NCBI GenBank assembly: GCA_964472545.1
Contig: CAYYNP010000009.1
Coordinates: 1-64,000, forward strand
Direction of reading: 5' to 3'
DNA: 64,000 bases
Source of the DNA: CAYYNP01 sp964472545
Lineage (GTDB): Bacteria > Planctomycetota > Planctomycetia > Pirellulales > Thermoguttaceae
A program made the translations under genes and the position numbers. The notes beneath the pieces were generated by a model. The model saw only the letters and a program-made list of their open reading frames with translations, was not told where the DNA came from and searched no databases. Shown here one piece after another: positions 16,442 through 25,037 of this stretch (the first letter of the stretch is position 1; each line of letters starts with the position of its first letter).

Positions 16442-17010
16442 CGCGTCCGCATCCAGCGGACGTCTGCTTGCCACCCCTTCGTTTTCTGCGGAAGAATTCT
16501 TTCCGTCCCGGTGAGCGGATCGACTCACGGCCGTATGGCGGTTTCTCGAAGGTGGTTGCCGGGGGGTCTCTTTTTTCCTGGGGTAATTACATCAATTCCC
16601 CGCCGTGTCGATGGTCGTTTCACGCCCCCGCATGGAAGAGGTATCGCGCCTGTGTGTCGCATCGGCGAGAAAGTCGTCCGCATCTAACGGCCGAGGCCGT
16701 TGCAATCGCCGCGCGACCTGCTATAGTCGGGCGTAACCGGTGGAACCTACCCCACACCAACACACCCCAGCGGACGGCCCGCCGAGCCTTTCCACCGGTC
16801 GCCGCGGGCCGATCCAACCGTCCGAGCAGCGTCGCGGAACAGTCGTCGGCCGGACGTACACGCGAGGCATCAAGTGACTTTGCCGAGTGGCAAAGACCCT
16901 TCTTTGCAGGTGTGCGTTTCCGTGTGCCGCACAACCGAACGCGTGTTCGGCGGCACGGCCCAACGAGGTCATATGACGTCAGGGTCCAATGACGTTGGAA
17001 GGAGTTGTCC
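16442..17010 (+). promoter_or_regulatory. Gene-free region with weak promoter candidate
   Basis: About 570 bases without a credible gene; open frames here lack coding composition. TTGCAA at 16700-16705 and TATAGT at 16722-16727, 16 bases apart, could drive the thioredoxin-like gene at 17011, leaving a leader of roughly 280 bases. A GGAAGGAG ribosome binding site lies six bases before that ATG. No riboswitch motif was recognised. Confidence 0.35.
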
Positions 17011-18582
17011 ATGCTTTCGTCGAGAGTCATTCTGCCGTTGTGCGGCGTTCTCTTGTTGCTCGCTGGCGTCTGTACGCCGATCGCGTCCGCCGCGCTTTCG
17101 TGGCACGACGATTACGCCACGGCCTATCATCAGGCCAAGGAACAGAAGCAACTGCTGTTGGTTGCTTTCTACGACGACAACGCGCGCTATACACCGCAGC
17201 CGGAAGCGCTGGACCACTTGAAAGACTACGTCCTGTTGGCCGTGCCGACGTCGGCCACCATCGGTGATGACGAAGAGGCGCAGCGTCTGCTCGATTGCAG
17301 CGCGTTTCGCCGGCTCGAGAACGGACCCGGGCTGGCGGTCGTCAACTTGAAGTATCCCGGCACCAAGCACGGCGACGTGGTGGGCTCGCTGAAGTTGGCC
17401 GAGGCCAACGAATCGGCCGCCCGTGTGGTGCAGCTTCTCGAAGAACCGCACGCACGCTTCGGCCCGGCCGTCCAGGCCGACACTTTCGGGCTTCAGTGGC
17501 ATACCACGTACGCCGAAGCTTACGCCCAGGCCAAGGACGAGGAGCGGTTGTTGCTAATCGCCTTTGACGCCGACGGCGTGCGATTCTTGCCCGACACGAA
17601 GACGGCCGACGTGCTCCGCGACGTCGTCGTGGCCCGACTCCGCGTCGAGGAGTCCGACGACTTGCTTCGCGATTCGGCCTTTCGCTTGTTCCATCGTGGG
17701 CCGGGCATCGGGCTGATCGACTTGAAACACCAAGGCGAGAGCTACGGTAAGGTCGTACAGGTGTTGCCGTCGGAATACGTGACCATGGCGGGCACGCAAG
17801 CGATGATCGCGCTGGCCAACGGCGAGTCAAAGCTGCCGCCGCTGAAGTGGCTCTCCGATTTCGAGAAAGCCAAAGACCTTGCGAAGAAGCAGGAGAAGAT
17901 GCTCCTGATCGCCATCGACGGTCAAGGCGAGAAGTACGAACCCGGCGCGAAGGCGATTCCCGTGCTGCACGGATACGTCTTGTTGCGGCAGTCGACCGAG
18001 TCGGAATGCCGCGTCGAGGGCGTGGTGCGCAAGATCCTCCAACGGGCCGACCTGACCCCCATGCGTCAGAAGCCGGGCCTGGTGATCTACGACTATCGCC
18101 ATCACGGCGAGGAGTATTACGGCCAGGTGGTCAGCACGATGCCGTATCGGTACCTTGGCCCCAATCCGGGCAATCGGGTCTTCGGCGAGCAAGAACGCGA
18201 GCATGAGTTCCTGATCCTCGAACCCAACACGCTCAGCCAGCGAACGTTGACCTGGGCCATTCGCGTAAGCAAGGGCTACGGTGCCAACCAGCGGCTCCGC
18301 TCTGCCGACGGCCGGCCGAACCAGACGTTGATGAGCTTTGCGCTGAAGAACTCGATCCTGCAGCGCCGCTACGGATGCGGGCATCACGCCGGCGGGCCGA
18401 TGCGGGCGGAAATCGCTTCGCCGGGGCCGGGCGAAGATATCGTCGACGGCGCGTTGAACATGGTCCGCATCTGGCGCGGATCGCCGCCCCATTATGGGAC
18501 CATGGTCCGCTACCATCCCGAGTTCGGCTACGATATGTCGGCCGCTCGGAGCAACTACTGGTACGGCACCGGACGGTTCTAA
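17011..18582 (+). CDS. Secreted protein with three thioredoxin-like modules and a CAP-like domain
   Basis: 523 residues from ATG 17011, six bases after GGAAGGAG. Signal peptide about 1-25 (LPLCGVLLLLAGVCTPIASA). Three related modules follow: LSWHDDYATAYHQAKEQKQLLLVAF, LQWHTTYAEAYAQAKDEERLLLIAF and LKWLSDFEKAKDLAKKQEKMLLIAI, each opening a thioredoxin-like fold of about 110-130 residues but with no CxxC. Each ends with a GP-G-DLKHQGESYG-like block. The C-terminal 110 residues (LMSFALKNSILQRRYG, HHAGGPMRAE, WRGSPPHYGTMV, YWYGTGRF) match a CAP/SCP-type domain. An extracellular binding or scaffold role is inferred, since redox cysteines are missing. Its stop directly precedes a large palindrome. 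Confidence 0.65.
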   Translation: MLSSRVILPLCGVLLLLAGVCTPIASAALSWHDDYATAYHQAKEQKQLLLVAFYDDNARYTPQPEALDHLKDYVLLAVPTSATIGDDEEAQRLLDCSAFRRLENGPGLAVVNLKYPGTKHGDVVGSLKLAEANESAARVVQLLEEPHARFGPAVQADTFGLQWHTTYAEAYAQAKDEERLLLIAFDADGVRFLPDTKTADVLRDVVVARLRVEESDDLLRDSAFRLFHRGPGIGLIDLKHQGESYGKVVQVLPSEYVTMAGTQAMIALANGESKLPPLKWLSDFEKAKDLAKKQEKMLLIAIDGQGEKYEPGAKAIPVLHGYVLLRQSTESECRVEGVVRKILQRADLTPMRQKPGLVIYDYRHHGEEYYGQVVSTMPYRYLGPNPGNRVFGEQEREHEFLILEPNTLSQRTLTWAIRVSKGYGANQRLRSADGRPNQTLMSFALKNSILQRRYGCGHHAGGPMRAEIASPGPGEDIVDGALNMVRIWRGSPPHYGTMVRYHPEFGYDMSAARSNYWYGTGRF

Positions 18583-18587
18583 CAGCC

Positions 18588-18719
<132 letters not shown>

Positions 18720-18740
18720 GCTGAAGGACCACCGAGAACG

Positions 18741-18777
18741 AGTGTGGCACTGCTTCTGCGAAGCAGTGGCACACTCG
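18741..18777. repeat. Short palindrome with 17-bp arms
   Basis: GAGTGTGGCACTGCTTC pairs with GAAGCAGTGGCACACTC with one mismatch and a three-base loop. It shares the GCACTGCT core with the larger element just before it, so the two may be related. Confidence 0.55.
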
Positions 18778-18888
18778 GCGGGTGGGTGGCTTCTATGAAA
18801 GCCCACCGCTTGTCAAGCGTGGTACCAACCGTCTTCGCCCATTCTTCTATTCGAGCATCGGCACGGGGGCCTAGCCCATGTGGGTTGT

Positions 18889-19153
18889 TTCGAGGAGTGC
18901 CGGCCGCCCCGCAGCACGCCTCGACGGCCGCCGTCGGCGTCTCCTCGAACCGTTCGACCGCCGCGGCGACCCTCGCCACGCGGTTTTCCAGCTTCCGATT
19001 CAGCAGCACCTTGCCCTCGGCGTCGAGAATGCACAGCCCTCGGCGTCGAGAATGCACAGCCCTCGGCATCGAGAATGCACAGCCCTCGGCATCGAGAATG
19101 CACACCTGCATCTGGTGGTAGTCCAAGCCAACATAGACTGCTGAACTCTTCAT
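18889..19153 (-). pseudogene. IS110-family transposase N-terminal remnant
   Basis: From ATG 19153 the frame reads MKSSAVYVGLDYHQ, then VCILDAEG, and after an expansion KVLLNRKLENRVARVAAAVERF and AAVEACCGAA. This is the N-terminal half of the DEDD catalytic domain of IS110-like transposases: the first Asp is in GLDYHQ, the Glu in AVEAC. The rest of the catalytic domain and the C-terminal Ser-containing domain are missing; the frame continues into unrelated sequence. IS110 proteins are normally about 330-400 residues. An in-frame tandem expansion inserts 23 extra residues after VCILDAEG. No intact ends or second copy are in the window. Confidence 0.7.
19014..19105. repeat. Four tandem 23-bp repeats inside the IS110 remnant
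   Basis: Copies at 19014-19036, 19037-19059, 19060-19082 and 19083-19105, each starting CCCTCGGC on the plus strand. The first two have G and the last two A at position 9, and the final base of the last copy differs. Because 23 is not a multiple of three, each copy is read in a different frame, and three extra copies (69 bases) return the transposase to frame. Confidence 0.85.
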
Positions 19154-19261
19154 GCTCGTTGCTCCTTCGGTAAACCATGTTTGTGTAAACACGTTCAGTT
19201 TACTACACTTAAAGCAGCGAGCTTCCATACCCATCTGGGGTCGGCGTGCGAGAGACGAGCG

Positions 19262-19325
19262 CCAAGCCCCCAGCCCCCGAGTCCCCAGCCCCCGAGTCCC
19301 CAGCCCCCGAGTCCCCAGCCCCCGA
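19262..19325. repeat. 15-bp C-rich minisatellite before the transglutaminase-like gene
   Basis: CCCCAGCCCCCGAGT is repeated in tandem about four times, the last copy diverging to CCGACTCTC. It lies 35-100 bases upstream of the ATG at 19359. Similar C- or G-rich minisatellites occur at 23967-24019 and 31926-31980. Confidence 0.75.
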
Positions 19326-19358
19326 CTCTCAGCCACCCCCTTCCGAAAGGCCAGCCAC

Positions 19359-21599
19359 ATGAGATCACCATTCACCGTCTTCACCCTCTGTGTTGCGATC
19401 GTCTGCCTGGCCACCTCGGTGGCCTTCGCCGACGGCATCGGCAACGTCAGAATCACCTGCGACCGGGCCCCCGATTGCTCCTCGCTGAAGTCGATCGTCG
19501 ATTCGGTCACGCGCGGCTGCAAGACGAACGACGAGCGAGTGATCGCCATCTACAACTTCTGCCGCTACGACCACTACCACCACGCCTATCCCAACGAGGC
19601 AGGCGGCATCTCGGCGCTGAAGCTGATCAACGTCTACGGCTGGGGGCTCTGCGGCGGGCAACACACGGTGATGGCCGCGCTTTGGGAAGCGGCCGGATAC
19701 GAGTGGCGATATCGGGGCTGGAGCAGCCCGGGCCACACCACCGTCGAGGTCTTCTACGACGGGCGGTGGCACTACCTCGACACCTTCCTGAAGTTCTACG
19801 CCTGGACGCCCGACCCTCAGGCGCCCGGCGGACGCACCATCGCCAGCCAGGAGGACATCAAGGCCAATCCTTCACTGGTGACCGACGGCTTCGCGATGAA
19901 CCACACGCGCCGCGTCTGCTTCCACAGCAACAACCCGCTGGACTACGTCGGCGAGAAGGTGAATTGGATCGCGCCGGCGTTCATGGTCTGCGGCGACACG
20001 CTGCCGGGCGTGCTCAGCGGAGTCAACAGCAGCCGCAACTCCGGCAGCCCGCGCGGCTGGGGCGGCATCCGCTTCGACGGCGATTACGCGACCGACGTCG
20101 ACCTCGGCCCGGGCTATGCACTGACGCTCGACTGGGACCGCATTGACGACGCCTGGTATTTCCGCGGCCGCAAGCAAGGCGCCTACCATACCTGCGGCGA
20201 CAAGGACTATCGCAATTGCCCGTCGATCGGCCCGCTGTTGGAGCCGTATCGCGAGCTGCGGCCCGAGCGGACCTGGTCGAACGGCACGCTGGTCTTCCGG
20301 CCGGATTTCGCCAACGACGCGTTCCTGGCCAGCTTGAGCGAAGTCGACAACGTGGCCTATCGCGGCAACGCCCTGCACGTGGCCGATCCGTTTGGGCCGG
20401 GCACCTTCGTCGTCGAGATGGCCTCGCCCTACGTCGTGGCCAAGGCTTCGGGTCAGATTGCGTCAGCCGGGGCGAAGATCGAGGTTTCGACCGACGCGAA
20501 GACGTGGCAGCCGGCCGAGCTGGCCGATTTCGGCGAGGCCGTCACCGGCGCGTATCGCTATTTCGTCCGCGTCACGTTCACCAAGCCGATCACCGCCCTG
20601 GAACTGACCGGCATCGTTCAGCACAACCAGGAATCGCTGCCGTACCTGGCCCCGGGCCGCAATCGGATCACCGTCGACGTGGACGATCCGAAGGCGCTGG
20701 GCGGCAACCGTGTGGTGGTCACGTACGCCTATTGCCTCGGCCAGCGCGAACGCAGCCCGGAAGAGATGTTCGACCGCGACGCCGAGGTCGCCCGGGCACA
20801 TTACGCGAGTTGGTCGGACGAGCCGATCGTGGTGCAGCGGACCATCGACAAGTTTCCCGCCACGTTCGAGATCCCCGTGCCCACGCCCGAGGGCAAACAG
20901 CCGGTCTATCCGCGGATGGTCTTTCTGCGCCGCGAGGTGCTCGCCCCGGGCCAATCGCCGATGCCCGTGCCGGAAGAGCCGAGCGAGCCGAGCGTTGGCG
21001 CGGGCGAGCGCTTGGCGTTGTTACCGAACCCCTGGCTGATCGGCACCGGCAAGCCGCCGGAGTTGCCGAAGCGGGCGACCAAGACCGAGGTGCGTCCGGT
21101 CGCCCGGGCAGCCTACGTCTCGAAATCCGGCGAAGTGTTTTCGCACCAATTCGTCAAGTGGCTCAAGGACAACTCCGAGGCGTGGATTCTCTTGCTCGAT
21201 TTCGACAAAACGAACCTTCCCGAGATCAAGTCGTTGGCCTCGGCCAAACTGGTGCTCTACGTCTACGAGGCCCACGACAAGGCCCCGATGCAGGTGGCGG
21301 CCGTGGCGCTCGACGCCCCGTTCACCGCCGACAAGCCGTACGACTTCACCAAGCTCGGCCGCATCGTCGGCACCACGATCGTCTCCCGCGGCAACGGCCC
21401 CGGCGCCCCGTTCGACCCACCCCGCCGCTACGAACTCGACGTCACCCGCGCCGTCCGCGCCTGGGCGCGCGGCGAGCCGTCCCACGGGCTGGCCGTCCGC
21501 ATCATTCCCAACCGCGGCGTCGACGACGGTTGGACCGTCCGGTTCACGCCGGGGAAGGAGAAGCCGGCGGAGTTGGTGGTGGAGGAGTATGTGGAGTAA
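19359..21599 (+). CDS. Secreted transglutaminase-like protein
   Basis: 746 residues from ATG 19359; the longer frame from 19152 runs through the IS remnant and minisatellite. Signal peptide about 1-23 (VFTLCVAIVCLATSVAFA). A transglutaminase-like cysteine peptidase fold spans about 45-145: Cys in WGLCGGQH, His in SPGHTTVEVF and Asp in YLDTFLKF form the expected triad. A central beta region follows, then a C-terminal module (about 600-746) resembling DNRLRE/CBM96-type domains with WILLLDFDKTNL, SAKLVLYVYEAHDKAPMQV and DVTRAVRAWARGEPSHGLAV. The family typically cleaves or crosslinks peptides outside the cell; no substrate can be named. A zinc-ribbon gene starts 25 bases after the stop. Confidence 0.75.
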   Translation: MRSPFTVFTLCVAIVCLATSVAFADGIGNVRITCDRAPDCSSLKSIVDSVTRGCKTNDERVIAIYNFCRYDHYHHAYPNEAGGISALKLINVYGWGLCGGQHTVMAALWEAAGYEWRYRGWSSPGHTTVEVFYDGRWHYLDTFLKFYAWTPDPQAPGGRTIASQEDIKANPSLVTDGFAMNHTRRVCFHSNNPLDYVGEKVNWIAPAFMVCGDTLPGVLSGVNSSRNSGSPRGWGGIRFDGDYATDVDLGPGYALTLDWDRIDDAWYFRGRKQGAYHTCGDKDYRNCPSIGPLLEPYRELRPERTWSNGTLVFRPDFANDAFLASLSEVDNVAYRGNALHVADPFGPGTFVVEMASPYVVAKASGQIASAGAKIEVSTDAKTWQPAELADFGEAVTGAYRYFVRVTFTKPITALELTGIVQHNQESLPYLAPGRNRITVDVDDPKALGGNRVVVTYAYCLGQRERSPEEMFDRDAEVARAHYASWSDEPIVVQRTIDKFPATFEIPVPTPEGKQPVYPRMVFLRREVLAPGQSPMPVPEEPSEPSVGAGERLALLPNPWLIGTGKPPELPKRATKTEVRPVARAAYVSKSGEVFSHQFVKWLKDNSEAWILLLDFDKTNLPEIKSLASAKLVLYVYEAHDKAPMQVAAVALDAPFTADKPYDFTKLGRIVGTTIVSRGNGPGAPFDPPRRYELDVTRAVRAWARGEPSHGLAVRIIPNRGVDDGWTVRFTPGKEKPAELVVEEYVE

Positions 21600-21624
21600 A
21601 GTGCCAATGCCGAGGGGTTAATCC

Positions 21625-22137
21625 GTGAAACGCAAACACAAACCGGGCAAGCGCCACAAACAGCGCCGGGAGCGGCAAGGACAGAAGGGAAGGGGCCGGC
21701 TCGCGCGTGCCGATGCCGTACCGACGAAGGCGGTGTGTCCATGCTGCGGAACCGAGGTCCCGTTGGCGGATCAGAAGGTCCTCAAGTCGTGGAGCTTGCA
21801 CGGCACGGCCGTCGTTCCAGCGATCGCCCGGCTCGCTGCCTTTGGCAAGTACTACGAAGGCCACTGCGGGCAGGAACGGCTTGCGCTATACTGGGCATGC
21901 AACTCGTGCATCTGGCGAAGACGCGCGTCGGCTGCTAATCCGAGGAAGCAGCGCTGGTTGGACTGCGAGCCGTACTTGGCATACTTCGACGAACAGCGGG
22001 AGTGCCGTGATTGTGGAGAGCCGTTTACGTTCACGAAGGAGGAACAACGGCACTGGTACGAAGTCTTACAGTTCTGGGTTTGGTCGCGACCAATACGCTG
22101 CAAGGGCTGCAATAGACTTCGTAGGCAAGTCCCGTAG
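21625..22137 (+). CDS. Zinc-ribbon protein (zf-trcl-like)
   Basis: 170 residues. Basic N-terminus (MKRKHKPGKRHKQRRERQGQ). Two metal sites are visible: CPCCGTEV near 38-45 with a later C-x2-C (WACNSC) and a typical zinc-ribbon near 125-165, where CRDCGEPFTFTKEEQRHWYE is followed by RCKGCNRLRR, the arrangement of zf-trcl-type domains. A nucleic-acid or protein-binding role is likely; no catalytic motif. The upstream gene ends 25 bases earlier. The TAG stop at 22135-22137 lies inside the left arm of a palindromic element, so the element fixes the C-terminus. Confidence 0.65.
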   Translation: MKRKHKPGKRHKQRRERQGQKGRGRLARADAVPTKAVCPCCGTEVPLADQKVLKSWSLHGTAVVPAIARLAAFGKYYEGHCGQERLALYWACNSCIWRRRASAANPRKQRWLDCEPYLAYFDEQRECRDCGEPFTFTKEEQRHWYEVLQFWVWSRPIRCKGCNRLRRQVP

Positions 22138-22209
22138 GGTGCGTCTCGACGCACCATGAACCCAGGGCGATGTGTGCGGCCGGTTGTGGTGCGTCGAGAC
22201 GCACCCTAC
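22134..22209. repeat. Palindromic element of the GGTGCGTC family, copy 1
   Basis: Arms 22134-22156 and 22187-22209 are perfect 23-base complements enclosing a 30-base loop. The stop TAG at 22135-22137 is part of the arm. The second family member is at 62969-63041 and shares the arms except for one compensated pair. Confidence 0.85.
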
Positions 22210-22372
22210 GGAGATTCCGCCTAGCGGACCAAGGCGCCCGCCTACTCCGCCACGTCGCCGTTGAAGCTGGCTTCGTACTTATCGAAGACCGTGATCACCA
22301 CCGAGGCTGGATAGGCGTCCTCGATTGGATGTCGTCCGTGAGACCAGGCGGCAGCCAACGAGGCTTGGGGAA

Positions 22373-22481
22373 GGGGACGGGAGTCCTCTTCCGAATCAAT
22401 GGCTGGGTTGGAAGACGCTTTGCAGTTCGTTCGGCAGACGGCGCGGGGTCGAAGTGCGTGATGAAGAGGACTCCCGTCCCC
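22373..22481. repeat. Palindromic element with GGGGACGGGAGTCC arms
   Basis: 18-base perfect arms (22373-22390 and 22464-22481) around a 73-base centre, located between the zinc-ribbon gene and the GAP1-like gene, whose stop is 12 bases away. No second copy is in the window. Confidence 0.7.
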
Positions 22482-22492
22482 GGCATTTGCGG

Positions 22493-23869
22493 CTAATCCG
22501 CCTCGAACAGCACGCACAGCACTTCCAGCGCCTGCACAGCGCGGACCGGGTCGCGGGTGCCGGGGGGGTCGGACTGCTGCTGCCAGATCGACAGCGCGTA
22601 GCAGAGATACTGCTCGCGCGATTCGGCCACCAACTCGTCGCCCAATTCGCCGAGAACTTCGGGCCAGAGGGTTTGGACCTGCTCGAGCGCCGTCTCTTTG
22701 CCGGACAGTGCGTCGTAGACGACGTCGTCGAGTTCTTCGAGCTTCTCGGTGACCTCAGGCGAACATGCCTCGAGGATCTTTGACGGGGCGATCTCGCGAA
22801 TTCCCACGGCCCCCTCGGTGGCCGCCGTCTTTTCGAAGCGGCGATGCGGCGCGTGGGCTCGGGAAAGATCGGCCACCTCGCCGCCGGGGTGATCACCGCG
22901 CGGCAGATCGTCGTCCGACTCGCTGCTGGGAAAGACGGTGAATTCTCGCTTCACGTCGTGATCGCTGCGGAGCGCCGAGGCGTCGAAATCTTCCCAGAGT
23001 TGCAGGGCCAGGGCGGGCAAGTCTTCGCTCGTCAACTGGGGACGGCGCCGGGAGAGTTGCGTCGAGAGAAACCCGGCACGGCCGGCCGTCAACACGCGTT
23101 CGATCAGCCGGGCCCAGCCGTCGAGCAAGCCGTCGCCGTTGGACGCGTCGGCGGCAAGGTCGAGCACGGCGACGTTGCCGCGATGGGCTACCCAACGGTG
23201 TTCGGCCCGATCGTCGGACAGCGCCACGACGCGAAACGGCCGCCGGGAGGAAAACTTCAAGGCCGTGGAAAACGGCATCTCCAAGCGGCATTCGACCGGC
23301 AGGCAGGCCAGCAGTCCGGCGATCAGATCTTCGGCCGCTTCGCCACAGGCCAGCGCCAAGCAGGTCGAGTCGAGCGCCGCTTGCACGAGTTTGGCGAGCT
23401 TGTGCGGGCCGACCTTGGCGGCGAGCCGCGCCAACAGGTCTTGATCGACTGCCGACGCCCGGCCGGCCAATTGCAGCGGCTCCAGCCGCGAGGGCACGCG
23501 ATCGTAGACTTCGATCACGCCCCCGGCCGTTGCCGCGCGGATCAGCGAAAACGGGTTGTTGGCAAATCGCCGCAGCACGTCCGGCGGCACGATCAAACAC
23601 TGCGTATAGACCCGATGTCCGCCTCGGCCGCTGTATTCCCAGCCGGCGGCCGTGGTCCGCGAGACGCAATACGCCCCGCTGGGCAGCGGATGGAAGTTGA
23701 GACTGGCCGAATTCGGGCCGAAGTCCAACAGCGAATCGTGCGAAGGCCCCCAAACGGCCAGTTCCCGCAGGTCCGATTCCACGGCCCCGGGACTATGGGC
23801 CACGACTTGGTATCCGGCCGAGCGGTCGGTCTCGGCGGAAGTGAAGACGGCTTGTTCGATACGGGCCAT
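22493..23869 (-). CDS. GTPase-associated protein 1 (GAP1)-like, N2-type
   Basis: 458 residues from ATG 23869 (MARIEQAVFTSAETDRSAGYQVV). The N-terminal 150 residues match what I recall of the GAP1-N2 domain: ARIEQAVFTSA, GYQVVAHSPG, WGPSHDSLL, SLNFHPLPSGAYCVSRT, EYSGRGGHRVYTQCLIVPP and RFANNPFSLIRAA. The middle is helical (DLLARLAAKVGPHKLAKLV, IAGLLACLPVECRLEMPF) and the C-terminus acidic and helical. Such proteins are predicted partners of TRAFAC GTPases in bacterial conflict systems; mechanism unknown. The next upstream gene (24126-25037) encodes exactly such a GTPase. Minisatellites separate the two genes. Assignment is from remembered family pattern, so an HMM search should confirm it. Confidence 0.65.
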   Translation of the reverse strand: MARIEQAVFTSAETDRSAGYQVVAHSPGAVESDLRELAVWGPSHDSLLDFGPNSASLNFHPLPSGAYCVSRTTAAGWEYSGRGGHRVYTQCLIVPPDVLRRFANNPFSLIRAATAGGVIEVYDRVPSRLEPLQLAGRASAVDQDLLARLAAKVGPHKLAKLVQAALDSTCLALACGEAAEDLIAGLLACLPVECRLEMPFSTALKFSSRRPFRVVALSDDRAEHRWVAHRGNVAVLDLAADASNGDGLLDGWARLIERVLTAGRAGFLSTQLSRRRPQLTSEDLPALALQLWEDFDASALRSDHDVKREFTVFPSSESDDDLPRGDHPGGEVADLSRAHAPHRRFEKTAATEGAVGIREIAPSKILEACSPEVTEKLEELDDVVYDALSGKETALEQVQTLWPEVLGELGDELVAESREQYLCYALSIWQQQSDPPGTRDPVRAVQALEVLCVLFEAD

Positions 23870-23966
23870 GGGCGTTGATGATCGGGTTCGTGTTGCTGTT
23901 GAGGCTTGCCGTGCAGGGCCGCTCGGGGCGATCGTCGGCCGCAACCGAGGAACTACGGGATGGGAA

Positions 23967-24121
<155 letters not shown>

Positions 24122-24125
24122 TTTC

Positions 24126-25037
24126 CTACCCTTGCATCTGCCCCAGCAGCCACTCGAACGGCTCGACCACGCCACGCGGCTCAATCCGCAACGGCACGCG
24201 CATGCGGCCCTCGGTCATCGACTCGTGCGCCGCCACCGTACCGGCCACTCCGCAAGCGAAGAACTTGCAGCGCGGGAACCGCTCCTGGCAGTGTTGCCAG
24301 AGGCCGGCGGCGTGGGCCTGGGCGTAACCGGCCGGATCTTCGAGGCACTCGTCGCACTGGTCGGACTTGGTCAGCACCAGTGCCATGGGCCGTTTCGACC
24401 AGCCGTTTTTCTTGCCGCGGCTGAGTTCGGTGAGGTAGCTCAGCAGTTTCATCGTGAAGTAGTCCTGCTCGCGGCCGCCGTCGCGGAGCTTGGTCGAATC
24501 GATCAGGATCATGGCCGCCGTACACTTTTGCAGGAACGCCCGCACGACGCGGTAGCTGTGCGGGTGGTCGACCTCCTCGAGCACGGCCTCGCCGGCCATG
24601 TCGGGCATGATCAGTTCCATCTTCCGTTTCCGTTTTCGATTGCGGATCTGGCAGTGGACCCAGTTCCAGTGGTCCGGCTCGCTGGGCGTTTTGCGCGGGA
24701 ATTCGCATCGCGCCAAGGCGGCCAGCGTGGTCTGCTGCAGAGTGATCGAGAACGCGCCGCGGGCAAGCAGGTGCATCCGCTCGGGCATTCGCGAGAGCAT
24801 GTCCATCAGCATGCCCAGGTAGACCGTCTTGCCGGAGTCGCTGGGGCCGATCACCGCCAGCATCTGGGGACGCAGCTTCTGGCTGTTGGCTTGATGGGCC
24901 AACGCCATCGGCGCGCCGCAGTGGGAACAGAACTCGGCGTCGAAGGTGTTGTCGTTCTCGCAGATGTAACACGCGACGGGTACCGCGTATTGCGTTAGCC
25001 GTAACGACTCCAAGGGTTGGATCACGCTCTTTGTCAT
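24126..25037 (-). CDS. Zinc-ribbon TRAFAC-type GTPase
   Basis: 303 residues. A zinc ribbon lies at Cys23/Cys26/Cys37/Cys40 (CYIC and CSHC). The GTPase domain follows: G1 P-loop GPSDSGKT at 64-71, G3 DMAG at 146-149, G4 TKSD at 223-226, with a basic NRKRKRKME linker just before G3. Order and spacing fit a small-GTPase-fold switch protein; the zinc ribbon could bind nucleic acid or a partner. It overlaps the FGE-like gene as ATGA and has AGGAGGT before its ATG, so the pair is translationally coupled. The GAP1-like gene follows. Cytoplasmic switch controlling the cluster is inferred from the published predictions for GAP1 systems. Confidence 0.8.
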   Translation of the reverse strand: MTKSVIQPLESLRLTQYAVPVACYICENDNTFDAEFCSHCGAPMALAHQANSQKLRPQMLAVIGPSDSGKTVYLGMLMDMLSRMPERMHLLARGAFSITLQQTTLAALARCEFPRKTPSEPDHWNWVHCQIRNRKRKRKMELIMPDMAGEAVLEEVDHPHSYRVVRAFLQKCTAAMILIDSTKLRDGGREQDYFTMKLLSYLTELSRGKKNGWSKRPMALVLTKSDQCDECLEDPAGYAQAHAAGLWQHCQERFPRCKFFACGVAGTVAAHESMTEGRMRVPLRIEPRGVVEPFEWLLGQMQG

